Source of the DNA: JANNGC01 sp043758205
GTDB lineage: Bacteria > Verrucomicrobiota > Verrucomicrobiia > Limisphaerales > SIBH01
DNA: 14,307 bases
NCBI GenBank assembly: GCA_043758205.1
Contig: JAYVNY010000114.1
Location: 1 to 14,307 of the forward strand
Direction of reading: 5' to 3'
Under the pieces are notes generated by a model that saw nothing but the letters and a program-made list of their open reading frames with translations, had not been told where the DNA came from and did not search any database. Numbering within the stretch: position 1 is the first letter of the stretch; each line of letters begins with the position of its first letter. Positions 1-7,302 of the stretch are shown here, piece after piece. The position numbers were made by a program, and so were the translations under genes.

Positions 1-803
1 TCGCGCTGCCGCCGTATTACCCGGACCACCCCGTCGCGCGCCAGGACTGGGCCAAATATCTCGACTCCGCGCGCGAACTGGATCGCAAGGTCGGCCGCAT
101 CCTCGCGCAACTCGCCGCCGACGGACTCGCGAGCAACACCATCGTCGTCTTCATGGGCGACAACGGGCAGTCGCAGGTGCGCGGCAAGCAGTTCCTCTAC
201 GAAGAAGGCTTGCACGTCCCGCTCCTCATCCGCTGGCCGCGCGGCGTCGTGGTGCCGGCGGGCTTCAAACCCGGCCACGATGAACCGCGTCTCATCGAGG
301 CGATTGATCTCACCGCCTCGACGCTCGCCTGGGCCGGTGTGAAAAAGCCCGCCACCATGCAAGGCCGCGTCTTTCTCGGCGACGGTGCCGAGCCGCCGCG
401 CGAGCTGGCCTTCGCCGCGCGCGACCGCATGGACGAAACCGTGATGCGCCACCGCGCCGTGCGCGACGCGCGCTTTCGCTACATCAAAAACTTCACGCCC
501 GAAGCGCCGTTCTTTTCCTCGAACGCCTACAAGGCGAAGCAATACCCCGTCTGGAATCTCATGCAGCAGTTGCACGCCGAGGGAAAGCTGAATGCCGTGC
601 AGGAATTTCTCTGCCAACCCCGGATGCCGGTGGAAGAACTCTACGACCTCGAAACCGACCCGCACGAAATCCACAACCTCGCCGCCTCGGAAAAACCCGA
701 GCACCAGGCCGCGCTGAAAAAACTCCGCGCCGCCGTCGAGCAATGGATCGAGCAAACCGGTGACCGGGGAAGGCTGCCCGATCCGGATGCCGCCAAACCA
801 TGA
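1..803 (+). CDS. Type I sulfatase, sulfamidase-like, 3' part only
   Basis: This is the C-terminal part of a formylglycine sulfatase; the reading frame is open from base 3 and about 266 residues are visible. The N-terminal half, with signal peptide, first metal aspartates and CXPXR site, lies outside the window, so activity cannot be judged. Visible family features are the helix before the second metal site (YLDSARELDRKVGRIL), the metal pair in FMGDNG, RGKQFLYEEGLHVPLLIRWP, and the C-terminal RYIKNF and EELYDLETDPHEIHNLA segments. The order YYPDHPVARQDW, RGKQ, RYIKNF and NAYKAKQ resembles the heparan N-sulfatase (sulfamidase, SulfAtlas S1_8-like) branch. That assignment is from memory of the family, and the natural substrate may be quite different. 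The TGA stop at 801-803 overlaps the next start by four bases, so the two genes are probably translationally coupled. Confidence 0.9.
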   Translation, partial: ALPPYYPDHPVARQDWAKYLDSARELDRKVGRILAQLAADGLASNTIVVFMGDNGQSQVRGKQFLYEEGLHVPLLIRWPRGVVVPAGFKPGHDEPRLIEAIDLTASTLAWAGVKKPATMQGRVFLGDGAEPPRELAFAARDRMDETVMRHRAVRDARFRYIKNFTPEAPFFSSNAYKAKQYPVWNLMQQLHAEGKLNAVQEFLCQPRMPVEELYDLETDPHEIHNLAASEKPEHQAALKKLRAAVEQWIEQTGDRGRLPDPDAAKP

Positions 804-2875
804 AGACATCACTCACCCTTTTCGCGCTCTTCTGGTTGCTCTGCGGCCAACTCCCCGCCGCCACGCCGCCGAACATTATTTTCATCCTCACCGACGATCT
901 GGGACTCGGCGATGTGGGCGTGTTTTTTCAGAATGCGCGGCGGGCGGCGAACGATCGCGCGGAACCGTGGCATCTCACGCCGCAGCTCGACCGGATGGCG
1001 GCGGAGGGCGTGCAGTTGCGCCAGCATTATTGTCCCGCGCCCGTGTGCGCGCCGTCGCGGGCGTCGCTGTTGCTCGGCGTGCATCAGGGGCACGCGAACG
1101 TGCGGGACAATCAGTTCGACAAGGCGCTGGAGAATAATCACACGCTGGCCTCGGTGCTGAAGGGCGCGGGCTACGCCACGGCGTGCGTCGGCAAGTGGGG
1201 CGTGCAGGGCAAGCGCGACGACGCGCTGCCGAATCGCTGGCCGGCGCATCCGCTAAGTCGCGGCTTTGATTCCTACTTCGGCTACATCGGCCACAACGCG
1301 GGGCACTGGCATTATCCGAAGGAGGACGGTCAGGTGTTGCTCGACGGCGCGACGGACGTGACGACGAATTTTGATCGCTGTTACACCACCGACCTGTTCA
1401 CGGCGCGCGCGAAGAAGTGGATTGTCGATCAGCACGCGGCGAAACCGCAGCAGCCGTTCTTCCTCTATCTTGCCTACGACACGCCGCACGCGAAGCTGCA
1501 ACTGCCGCCCGGCACATTCCCCGTTGGCGCAGGCGCGAGGGGCGGCGTGCAATGGCTCGGCACGCCGGGCCACATGATCAACACCGCCGACGGCACGCCC
1601 GATTCCTTCACGCATCCCGACTACGCGACCGCGACGTGGGATCACGACCGCGACCGCGCGACGCCGGAGCAGCCTTGGCCGGACGTTTACAAGCGCTACG
1701 CCAGCGACGTGCGGCGCATTGACGAGTGCGTGGGCGACCTGCTGCAACTGCTGAAAGACCTGCGCATCGATGACAACACACTCGTCGTCTTCACGTCGGA
1801 CAACGGGCCGAGCAAGGAGTCGTATCTGAAGGAGAATTACGATCCGGGTTTCTTCAACAGCTTCGGTCCGCACGACGGCATTAAACGCGATCTCTGGGAA
1901 GGCGGCATCCGAGTCGGGGCGCTGGCGCGGTGGCCGGGGCAGGTGCCGCGCGGACGCGTGAGTGAGGAGCCGAGTCAATTTCACGACTGGCTGCCGACTT
2001 TCGCCGAACTTGCAGGTGTTCCTTCGCCCGCGCGCAGCGACGGTGTTTCGCTGGTGCCTACATTGACGGGCCGGGGAACGCAGATGCCCTCGCGCGTTTA
2101 CGTGGAATATTCTCAGAACCAACGAACGCCGCCCTACGAGGAGTTTGCCCCGATCCATCGGGGTCGCGTGCGCGAGCAAATGCAGGCGCTGCGCGTCGGC
2201 GACTTCATGGGCGTGCGCTACCAGATCAAAGAACACGCCGCGCCCTACGAGATTTACAACGTCGTGACTGACCCACAGCAGACGAACAACCTCGCGCGCC
2301 TCCCCGCCTTCGCCGCGCTGCAACAGCAGATGCACGACACCGTGCTGCGTGTGCGCCGGCCCGATACTCAGGCGAAGCGCCCTTACGACAACGAATTCGT
2401 GCCCGCCGTGAAAACCTCGAACATCATCAGCGGCCTGGAGTGGCGCGCGTTCGAGCAATCAACCCCGTGGGTCGCGAAGCTGGACGACGTGAAGCCAACC
2501 GCCACCGGCACCGGCGGCGAAGTCTCGCCCGGCGTGACGAAGAATGCCGACGCGCTTCTGTTCACCGGCTACCTCGAAGTTCCATCCGACGGCGAATACA
2601 CCTTCCACCTCACCGCGAATTCCGGCGCGCTGCTCCGCCTGCACGAAGCCACGGTGATTGACGCCGACTTCGGTCACGCCGCCAGTGACGAAGTGAGCGG
2701 TGCGATTCGCCTGCAAGCCGGTCGGCATCCCTTCCGTCTCTACTACCGCCGCAGCGCCGCCGCTCCCGCGCTGAAGCTGCAATGGAGCAGCGCCACGTTG
2801 CCCAGGCAGGATGTCCCTGCGTCCGCGTTCTCGCGCAAAAATACTTCCGGGCCAGGCCGGGCTGGGAAAGGATGA
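800..2875 (+). CDS. Secreted arylsulfatase with C-terminal PA14 domain
   Basis: A 691-residue protein predicted to hydrolyse sulfate esters outside the cytoplasm. Residues 1-21 form a signal peptide ending QLPAA. The sulfatase domain spans about 23-520, with metal aspartates D32-D33, formylglycine motif CAPSR at 83-87, K132 in GKWG, H230 in DTPH, the D334-N335 metal pair and K362. The usual GKWH is GKWG here. C83 fits CXPXR, so maturation is expected. Residues about 545-678 form a PA14-type beta-sandwich: LLFTGYLEVPSDGEYTFHL, then LRL and AGRHPFRLYYR. PA14 domains often bind glycans, so this one may hold the enzyme on its polymer. The sulfatase part looks arylsulfatase-A-like; the exact subfamily is unclear. 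The start at 800 is chosen for the ATGA overlap and because the signal peptide begins directly there; no Shine-Dalgarno is obvious. The stop lies 4 bp before the next gene. Confidence 0.93.
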   Translation: MKTSLTLFALFWLLCGQLPAATPPNIIFILTDDLGLGDVGVFFQNARRAANDRAEPWHLTPQLDRMAAEGVQLRQHYCPAPVCAPSRASLLLGVHQGHANVRDNQFDKALENNHTLASVLKGAGYATACVGKWGVQGKRDDALPNRWPAHPLSRGFDSYFGYIGHNAGHWHYPKEDGQVLLDGATDVTTNFDRCYTTDLFTARAKKWIVDQHAAKPQQPFFLYLAYDTPHAKLQLPPGTFPVGAGARGGVQWLGTPGHMINTADGTPDSFTHPDYATATWDHDRDRATPEQPWPDVYKRYASDVRRIDECVGDLLQLLKDLRIDDNTLVVFTSDNGPSKESYLKENYDPGFFNSFGPHDGIKRDLWEGGIRVGALARWPGQVPRGRVSEEPSQFHDWLPTFAELAGVPSPARSDGVSLVPTLTGRGTQMPSRVYVEYSQNQRTPPYEEFAPIHRGRVREQMQALRVGDFMGVRYQIKEHAAPYEIYNVVTDPQQTNNLARLPAFAALQQQMHDTVLRVRRPDTQAKRPYDNEFVPAVKTSNIISGLEWRAFEQSTPWVAKLDDVKPTATGTGGEVSPGVTKNADALLFTGYLEVPSDGEYTFHLTANSGALLRLHEATVIDADFGHAASDEVSGAIRLQAGRHPFRLYYRRSAAAPALKLQWSSATLPRQDVPASAFSRKNTSGPGRAGKG
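842..862 (+). repeat. Shared signal-peptide DNA segment, copy 1
   Basis: This 21-base stretch encodes the end of the signal peptide (CGQLPAA). It matches 2922-2942 in the next sulfatase gene with one mismatch. Similarity extends upstream more loosely, through the hydrophobic core of both leaders. The mature proteins differ far more than the leaders do. Confidence 0.6.
2865..2872 (+). promoter_or_regulatory. Shine-Dalgarno site for the 2880 start
   Basis: The sequence ggaaagga lies seven bases before the ATG at 2880. It overlaps the last codons of the upstream sulfatase gene. It supports ATG 2880 over the in-frame ATG at 2811, which would add 23 residues before the signal peptide. It is the clearest ribosome-binding site in the window; most other starts here have none that I can see. 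Confidence 0.6.
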
Positions 2876-2879
2876 ATCT

Positions 2880-4262
2880 ATGACCAAGCCAGTTTTCTTC
2901 TTCGCGGTCCTTTGCGCTCTTTGCGGCCAACTCTCCGCCGCCGCGCTGCGGCCCCACATCGTTTATCTCCTCGTCGATGATCTCGGCTACGCGGATGTCG
3001 GCTTCACCGGCAGCAAGGATATTCGCACGCCGCACATCGACAAGCTCGCCAAGGAGGGCGCGGTGCTGGCCTCGTTTTACGTGCAGCCGGTCTGCTCGCC
3101 GACGCGGGCGGCGCTGCTGACCGGGCGTTACGCCACGCACACGGGTGTTTACAATGTGGTGCGACCGGGCGCGCCGTGGGGATTGCCGCTCGCGGAACGG
3201 TTGCTGCCGCAGGCGCTGCGCGAGGCGGGTTACACGACGGCGATTTGCGGCAAGTGGCACCTCGGCGAATTCAAGCCGGAGTACATGCCGACGCGGCGCG
3301 GGTTCGAGCATCAGTACGGCCACATGTTCGGCGCGCTTGATTACTTCACGCACATTCGCGACGGCAAACCCGACTGGTATCGCGACGACGTGCCGTTGAA
3401 GGAGGAGGGCTACTCGACGCATCTCGTGGCGAAGGAAGCGTGCCGGCTCATTCGCGCGCAACCGGCGGACAAGCCGCTCTTTCTCTACGTGCCGTTCAAC
3501 GGCGTCCACGCGCCGCATCAGGTGCCGGCGGAATACAAGCGGGCTTATCCAAATCTCACCGGCGTGCGCCAGACCTACGCGGGAATGCTCTCCGCCGTGG
3601 ACGAGGCCATCGGGCAAATCACCGCCGCGCTCGACGAGAAGGGATTGCGCAAGAACACGCTCATCATTTTCTCCAGCGACAACGGCGGCCCGGCACCCGG
3701 CCGCGTCACGAGCAACGTGCCGCTGCGCGCGGGTAAGGGAACCATCTACGAAGGCGGGATGCGCGTGTGCGCCTTCGCGACCTGGCCCGGCCACATCGCA
3801 GCGGGCACGACAAACAAGGAACCGATGCACGCCGTGGACTGGTATCCCACGCTGCTGAAACTCGCTGGTGCCTCCGCGCAACAGAAGCTCGCGCCCGACG
3901 GACTCGACCTCTGGCCCGTGCTCACCCAGGGCGCGAAGTCCCCGCACGACGCCATCCTGCTCATGGGGACCACGCCGGGCCGCGCCGCCGTGCGGATGGA
4001 CGATTGGAAACTCCTGCTCAATGCCAGCGAGACCGACGCGGAGGAAGCCTCCGAGGGCGCAGAAAAAACTGACGGCGTGAAAGGGGTGGAACTTTACAAC
4101 CTCGCCGAAGACATCAGCGAATCAAAGAACCTCGCCGCCGCACAGCCGCAGAAGGTGAAAGAACTTCGCGCGCGATTGGACGTCTTTCTGAAAAACGCGG
4201 TGCCCCCGGGCAATCCCGCTGCCGCCCGCGCCGCTGCCCGAAAGAATTCTCCCGCCAAATGA
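2880..4262 (+). CDS. Secreted arylsulfatase-B-like sulfatase
   Basis: A 460-residue formylglycine sulfatase expected to remove sulfate esters from a glycan in the periplasm or outside the cell. MTKPVFFFAVLCALCGQLSAA is the signal peptide. Motifs are D33-D34 in LVDDLGYADVG, CSPTR at 72-76 (C72 becomes formylglycine), GKWHLG at 124-129, H210 in GVHAPH, D267-N268 in SSDNGG, and K286 before YEGGMR. The run from YNVVRPGAPWGLP through CGKWHLGEF to the GFEHQYG segment resembles arylsulfatase B (N-acetylgalactosamine-4-sulfatase; S1_19-like), but the substrate cannot be read from sequence. An acidic low-complexity insert at about 383-398 (SETDAEEASEGAEKTD) sits where relatives usually have a short turn before ELYNL. 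The protein ends in an Ala/Lys/Arg-rich tail. The start at 2880 is supported by the signal peptide and a Shine-Dalgarno seven bases upstream. Gaps of 4 bp on both sides indicate an operon. Confidence 0.93.
   Translation: MTKPVFFFAVLCALCGQLSAAALRPHIVYLLVDDLGYADVGFTGSKDIRTPHIDKLAKEGAVLASFYVQPVCSPTRAALLTGRYATHTGVYNVVRPGAPWGLPLAERLLPQALREAGYTTAICGKWHLGEFKPEYMPTRRGFEHQYGHMFGALDYFTHIRDGKPDWYRDDVPLKEEGYSTHLVAKEACRLIRAQPADKPLFLYVPFNGVHAPHQVPAEYKRAYPNLTGVRQTYAGMLSAVDEAIGQITAALDEKGLRKNTLIIFSSDNGGPAPGRVTSNVPLRAGKGTIYEGGMRVCAFATWPGHIAAGTTNKEPMHAVDWYPTLLKLAGASAQQKLAPDGLDLWPVLTQGAKSPHDAILLMGTTPGRAAVRMDDWKLLLNASETDAEEASEGAEKTDGVKGVELYNLAEDISESKNLAAAQPQKVKELRARLDVFLKNAVPPGNPAAARAAARKNSPAK
2922..2942 (+). repeat. 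Shared signal-peptide DNA segment, copy 2
   Basis: This is the partner of 842-862, with one mismatch in 21 bases, and it encodes CGQLSAA. The bases just before it (2901-2925) consist of related short tttgcg/ctttgcgg units, which gives the leader a slightly repetitive look. Confidence 0.6.
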
Positions 4263-4266
4263 ATTC

Positions 4267-5622
4267 ATGATGCGCTTCACCCTCACGCACCTTCTGACCG
4301 GGTTGGCCGCACTGGGCCTGCTCGTCCCTTATTCCGCTCGCGCCGCCGCCGAACTGGCCAAGCCCAACATCGTCTTCGTCCTGGCCGACGACATGGGGGC
4401 AGGCGACGTGGGTTGCTACGGCGGAACCATTCAACCGACGCCGAATATTGACCGTCTGGCGAAGGAAGGCACGCGCTTCACCCGCTACTATGCGGCCTCG
4501 CCGATCTGCTCCCCGTCGCGCTGCGGACTGATCACGGGGCAATTTCCCGCGCGCTGGAAGATCACGAGCTTCATGCAGACGCGCGCGGGCAATCGCGAGT
4601 GCGAGCAGGTGGACTTTCTCGACCCGCGCGCGCCCTCGCTGCCACGCGCGCTTCAGGCCGCGGGCTACGCCACCGCCCACATCGGCAAGTGGCATCTCGG
4701 CGGCGGGCGCGACGTGACGAACGCGCCAAAGTTTGCCGCCTACGGCTATGACCTCGGCCTCGGCACTTACGAAAGCCCGGAGCCGGCCGCGCCGCTCGGA
4801 CGGAAGACGACGCCGTGGGGACCGGATGAAAAACGCGAGCCACAGCAGGTGCCGCGTCACGAGCGCACGCGCTGGATGGTGGATGAGACGCTGGCCTTCT
4901 TGAAAAAGCACGACAGCCAGCCGTGCTTCGTGAACCTGTGGTTCGACGACACGCACACGCCATGGGTGCCGATGAAGGCCGAGAACGGAAGGCCCCGGAA
5001 GAACCTCGCCGTCGTCATTGCCGAGTTGGACCGGCAAGTGGGTCGCCTCATGGACGCCGTGCCCACGAACACCCTGCTCATTTTCGCCAGCGACAACGGC
5101 GCGCTGCCGACCTTCAACGGCGAGCGCAACGTTGGTCTGCGCGGCAGCAAACTCAGTCTCTACGAAGGCGGCACGCGGCTGCCATTCATCGTCCGCTGGC
5201 CCGGAAAAATTCCAGCCGGCAAAGTGGACGCCACCTCTGTGCTGCACGCCGTCGATGTGTTTCCAACGCTGGCGGCCATCGCCGGCGCCGGGCTGCCCAA
5301 ACGATACTCCAGCGACGGCGTGGACATCTCCGCCGCGCTCTTCGGCAATGCCATCGAGCGCACGAAACCGCTCTTCTGGGAGTACGGTCGCAACGACACC
5401 TCGTTCAAATATCCCGCCGCCCCGGACCGCAGTCCCAACGTCGCGATGTTCGACGGGAAATGGAAGCTGCTCCTCAACGCCGACGGCAGTGGCGCGGAGC
5501 TTTACGATCTCGCCACCGATCCGAATGAAACAAAAAACCTCGCCGGGCCGCAGCCCGAGCGGACCGCGAGGATGAAAATCGCCGCTCTGCAATGGCGTGC
5601 CTCGCTCCCAAAACTGAACTAA
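4267..5622 (+). CDS. Secreted arylsulfatase-A-type sulfatase
   Basis: A 451-residue formylglycine sulfatase. Residues 1-27 make a signal peptide (hydrophobic LLTGLAALGLLV, cleavage near YSARA). Catalytic features are D41-D42 in ADDMGAGDVG, CSPSR at 81-85 with C81 as the formylglycine residue, GKWHLGG at 140-146, H230 in DDTHTPW, D276-N277 in ASDNG, and K295. The C-terminal subdomain ends with KWKLLLN and ELYDLATDPNETKNLAG. The middle region is short, so the enzyme is compact. It fits the arylsulfatase A / GalNAc-6-sulfatase-type lineage, but I cannot fix the subfamily. ATG codons at 4267 and 4270 are both possible and differ by one Met; neither has a clear Shine-Dalgarno. The gene starts 4 bp after its neighbour's stop, so it is probably co-translated with it. 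Confidence 0.93.
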   Translation: MMRFTLTHLLTGLAALGLLVPYSARAAAELAKPNIVFVLADDMGAGDVGCYGGTIQPTPNIDRLAKEGTRFTRYYAASPICSPSRCGLITGQFPARWKITSFMQTRAGNRECEQVDFLDPRAPSLPRALQAAGYATAHIGKWHLGGGRDVTNAPKFAAYGYDLGLGTYESPEPAAPLGRKTTPWGPDEKREPQQVPRHERTRWMVDETLAFLKKHDSQPCFVNLWFDDTHTPWVPMKAENGRPRKNLAVVIAELDRQVGRLMDAVPTNTLLIFASDNGALPTFNGERNVGLRGSKLSLYEGGTRLPFIVRWPGKIPAGKVDATSVLHAVDVFPTLAAIAGAGLPKRYSSDGVDISAALFGNAIERTKPLFWEYGRNDTSFKYPAAPDRSPNVAMFDGKWKLLLNADGSGAELYDLATDPNETKNLAGPQPERTARMKIAALQWRASLPKLN

Positions 5623-5637
5623 CGCAACCGACTCTTG

Positions 5638-7302
5638 ATGAAACCAAGCCAAACGACGCACCGCACTTCCATGAGCAGGGCGAGCCTCGCCAGCCTCGCC
5701 GCATTCTTGCTCTGCAACACCGCCGCCCCCGTGGCGCACGCCGAGGTGCAGAAGGGCGAGATGTTCGGCTATCTCTTGTATGGCGGTGAACGAGTCTCCA
5801 ATGAATTCAACGCCGGCTTTTCCCTCTACGCTGCGGCGTGGCCGCTGGTGGAGACGTATCCCGGCCACGATTTCCAGAGCGGTCTCGTCGGCACCTGGAT
5901 GCATCCGCAGTATAAACCGGGCCAGAAACCGGAGGCCAAATGCTACACCGACATCGAGGGTGGCCTCGGCTGGTGGCGTGACACGCATTTTCCCACCACC
6001 ACGCCGAAGTTCATCATGGGCGGCGTCGGCGACAACTTTAAGTGGATCGCCAACGGCCCCGGCTACGGCGCGGGCAGTTGGGAAAAACCGCGCGGCCTTT
6101 ACGGTGTCGCGCAGCTTAGTCCGTGGCTGCTCTTTCCACTCGACGGGCTGAACCTCAAACAAGGCACGAGCGGCGAACTGTTCGGCTACGGCTACCTCCC
6201 GCTGCCGCTCACGAATCCGAAGGCCACGACGGCGGGCAAGGCTGTGCCGACGGGCAACCAGTGCTGGACGCTGTTTTTGAACACGGGAAATTTCAAAGGC
6301 CCGGCCACATTCTTCACGCCGTTCTTCTGGTCCGCCGCCTTGCTCGATCATCCCGAGTGGGCGGGCCGGCTGCTCGATTCGATCCCGGCGGACCCGAACA
6401 AAGCCATCCAGATGGAGACGCAGCACATCCCCGCCATTTTCGAGTCGGCGAAGGACGGAACGATGTTTGCGCGCCTGACCCCGACCTCGTTCCCGGTCGC
6501 GCCGGACGGTCGCTCGACGTTGCTGCATCGCCACACGGTCTATAAAAAAGCCGCGCTGTGGGACGAGGTGCAGCGCTGGTTCGACGGCGGTGCGCCCGCT
6601 GATGGTGTCATCAAGTCCGAGGCCGCCGCCGTGCAGAACTTCAAGGCCAACGGCGGATCGAGCTGGAGTTTTATTCCCCCCAAGGCCCCGCGCGAAGAAA
6701 GATTCCGGCTCGCGTGGAAATCATTCGCCACCTCGACCACGCCGGACACAAACACCATTGGCGGTCGCTGGGACGAAACGCTGACCAGCAGGAATGGCGG
6801 TCTCGTGACGCTGCCGGGTTTCTATCGTCTCGGCACGAATGGGAAAACGAAGGAGTGGTCGGTGGTCGCCGCGAAGGAGGTGCCGCCGGAACTCAGCCTC
6901 GCCGCCCACCGCTTTGAGACGCCGCAGGAAAAGCCCCAGAAGACCCGCACCACGCCGGACGATCCTGCGAGCAGTTGGAAAACCCCCGGCCCCGTCGCCG
7001 GCCCGTTCAAGGTGAAGCTCGGCGATGGCAGCACTGTGACTTACTACTGGTATCGCTTCGCCGATCAGCCCGCCTTGCTGAACGCTGATCTGACGAAAGA
7101 AGAACGCGAGCAAATGCAGACGCGCGTCGAGAAGTTGCATCGCGCCTGGACCAAAGACCGCAACTACCTCGCGCCGCCCACCGTCGGCCAGCTCGCGGAT
7201 CTTGATCCCGCCCAGCTTGTGACTCCGCCCAAGGGCATGGAGATCGGCTACGTGCCCATCGCCACGCGTCAGGAGTTGGAGAGGAGCGCATCCGTGAAAT
7301 GA
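5638..7302 (+). CDS. Secreted protein of unknown function in the sulfatase operon
   Basis: About 554 residues; I do not recognise a named family. A signal peptide runs to about residue 35 (ASLASLAAFLL core, ending PVAHA). The mature protein is rich in Trp, Tyr, Phe and Gly: WW at 112-113, GPGYGAGSWEKPRG, FGYGYLPLPL and ATFFTPFFW. A Pro/Lys/Thr-rich linker at about 430-455 separates a large N-terminal part from a C-terminal part of about 100 residues. That part contains VTYYWYRFADQP and a charged helix (TKEEREQMQTRVEKLHRAW), and ends GYVPIATRQE. No sulfatase CXPXR motif is present. The aromatic, glycine-rich composition would suit glycan binding or an unassigned carbohydrate-active fold, but this is inference. 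Possible starts are TTG 5635, ATG 5638 and ATG 5671, none with a Shine-Dalgarno; all keep the signal peptide. Its stop overlaps the next sulfatase start by 4 bp, which ties its role to that enzyme. Confidence 0.85.
   Translation: MKPSQTTHRTSMSRASLASLAAFLLCNTAAPVAHAEVQKGEMFGYLLYGGERVSNEFNAGFSLYAAAWPLVETYPGHDFQSGLVGTWMHPQYKPGQKPEAKCYTDIEGGLGWWRDTHFPTTTPKFIMGGVGDNFKWIANGPGYGAGSWEKPRGLYGVAQLSPWLLFPLDGLNLKQGTSGELFGYGYLPLPLTNPKATTAGKAVPTGNQCWTLFLNTGNFKGPATFFTPFFWSAALLDHPEWAGRLLDSIPADPNKAIQMETQHIPAIFESAKDGTMFARLTPTSFPVAPDGRSTLLHRHTVYKKAALWDEVQRWFDGGAPADGVIKSEAAAVQNFKANGGSSWSFIPPKAPREERFRLAWKSFATSTTPDTNTIGGRWDETLTSRNGGLVTLPGFYRLGTNGKTKEWSVVAAKEVPPELSLAAHRFETPQEKPQKTRTTPDDPASSWKTPGPVAGPFKVKLGDGSTVTYYWYRFADQPALLNADLTKEEREQMQTRVEKLHRAWTKDRNYLAPPTVGQLADLDPAQLVTPPKGMEIGYVPIATRQELERSASVK

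Noticed and set aside
1253..2458. Minus-strand open frame of 401 codons
   Set aside because: It is fully antisense to the PA14 sulfatase, has no motif or leader, and its composition is typical of a GC-driven shadow frame.
2811..2879. Upstream ATG for the arylsulfatase-B-like gene
   Set aside because: It would overlap the PA14 sulfatase by 65 bp and bury the signal peptide; ATG 2880 has a Shine-Dalgarno at the right distance.
4114..6534. Very long minus-strand open frame (806 codons)
   Set aside because: It lies antisense across three genes with clear motifs and signal peptides on the + strand. Its translation is Arg/Val/Gly-biased without recognisable domains, as expected for a shadow frame in GC-rich coding DNA.
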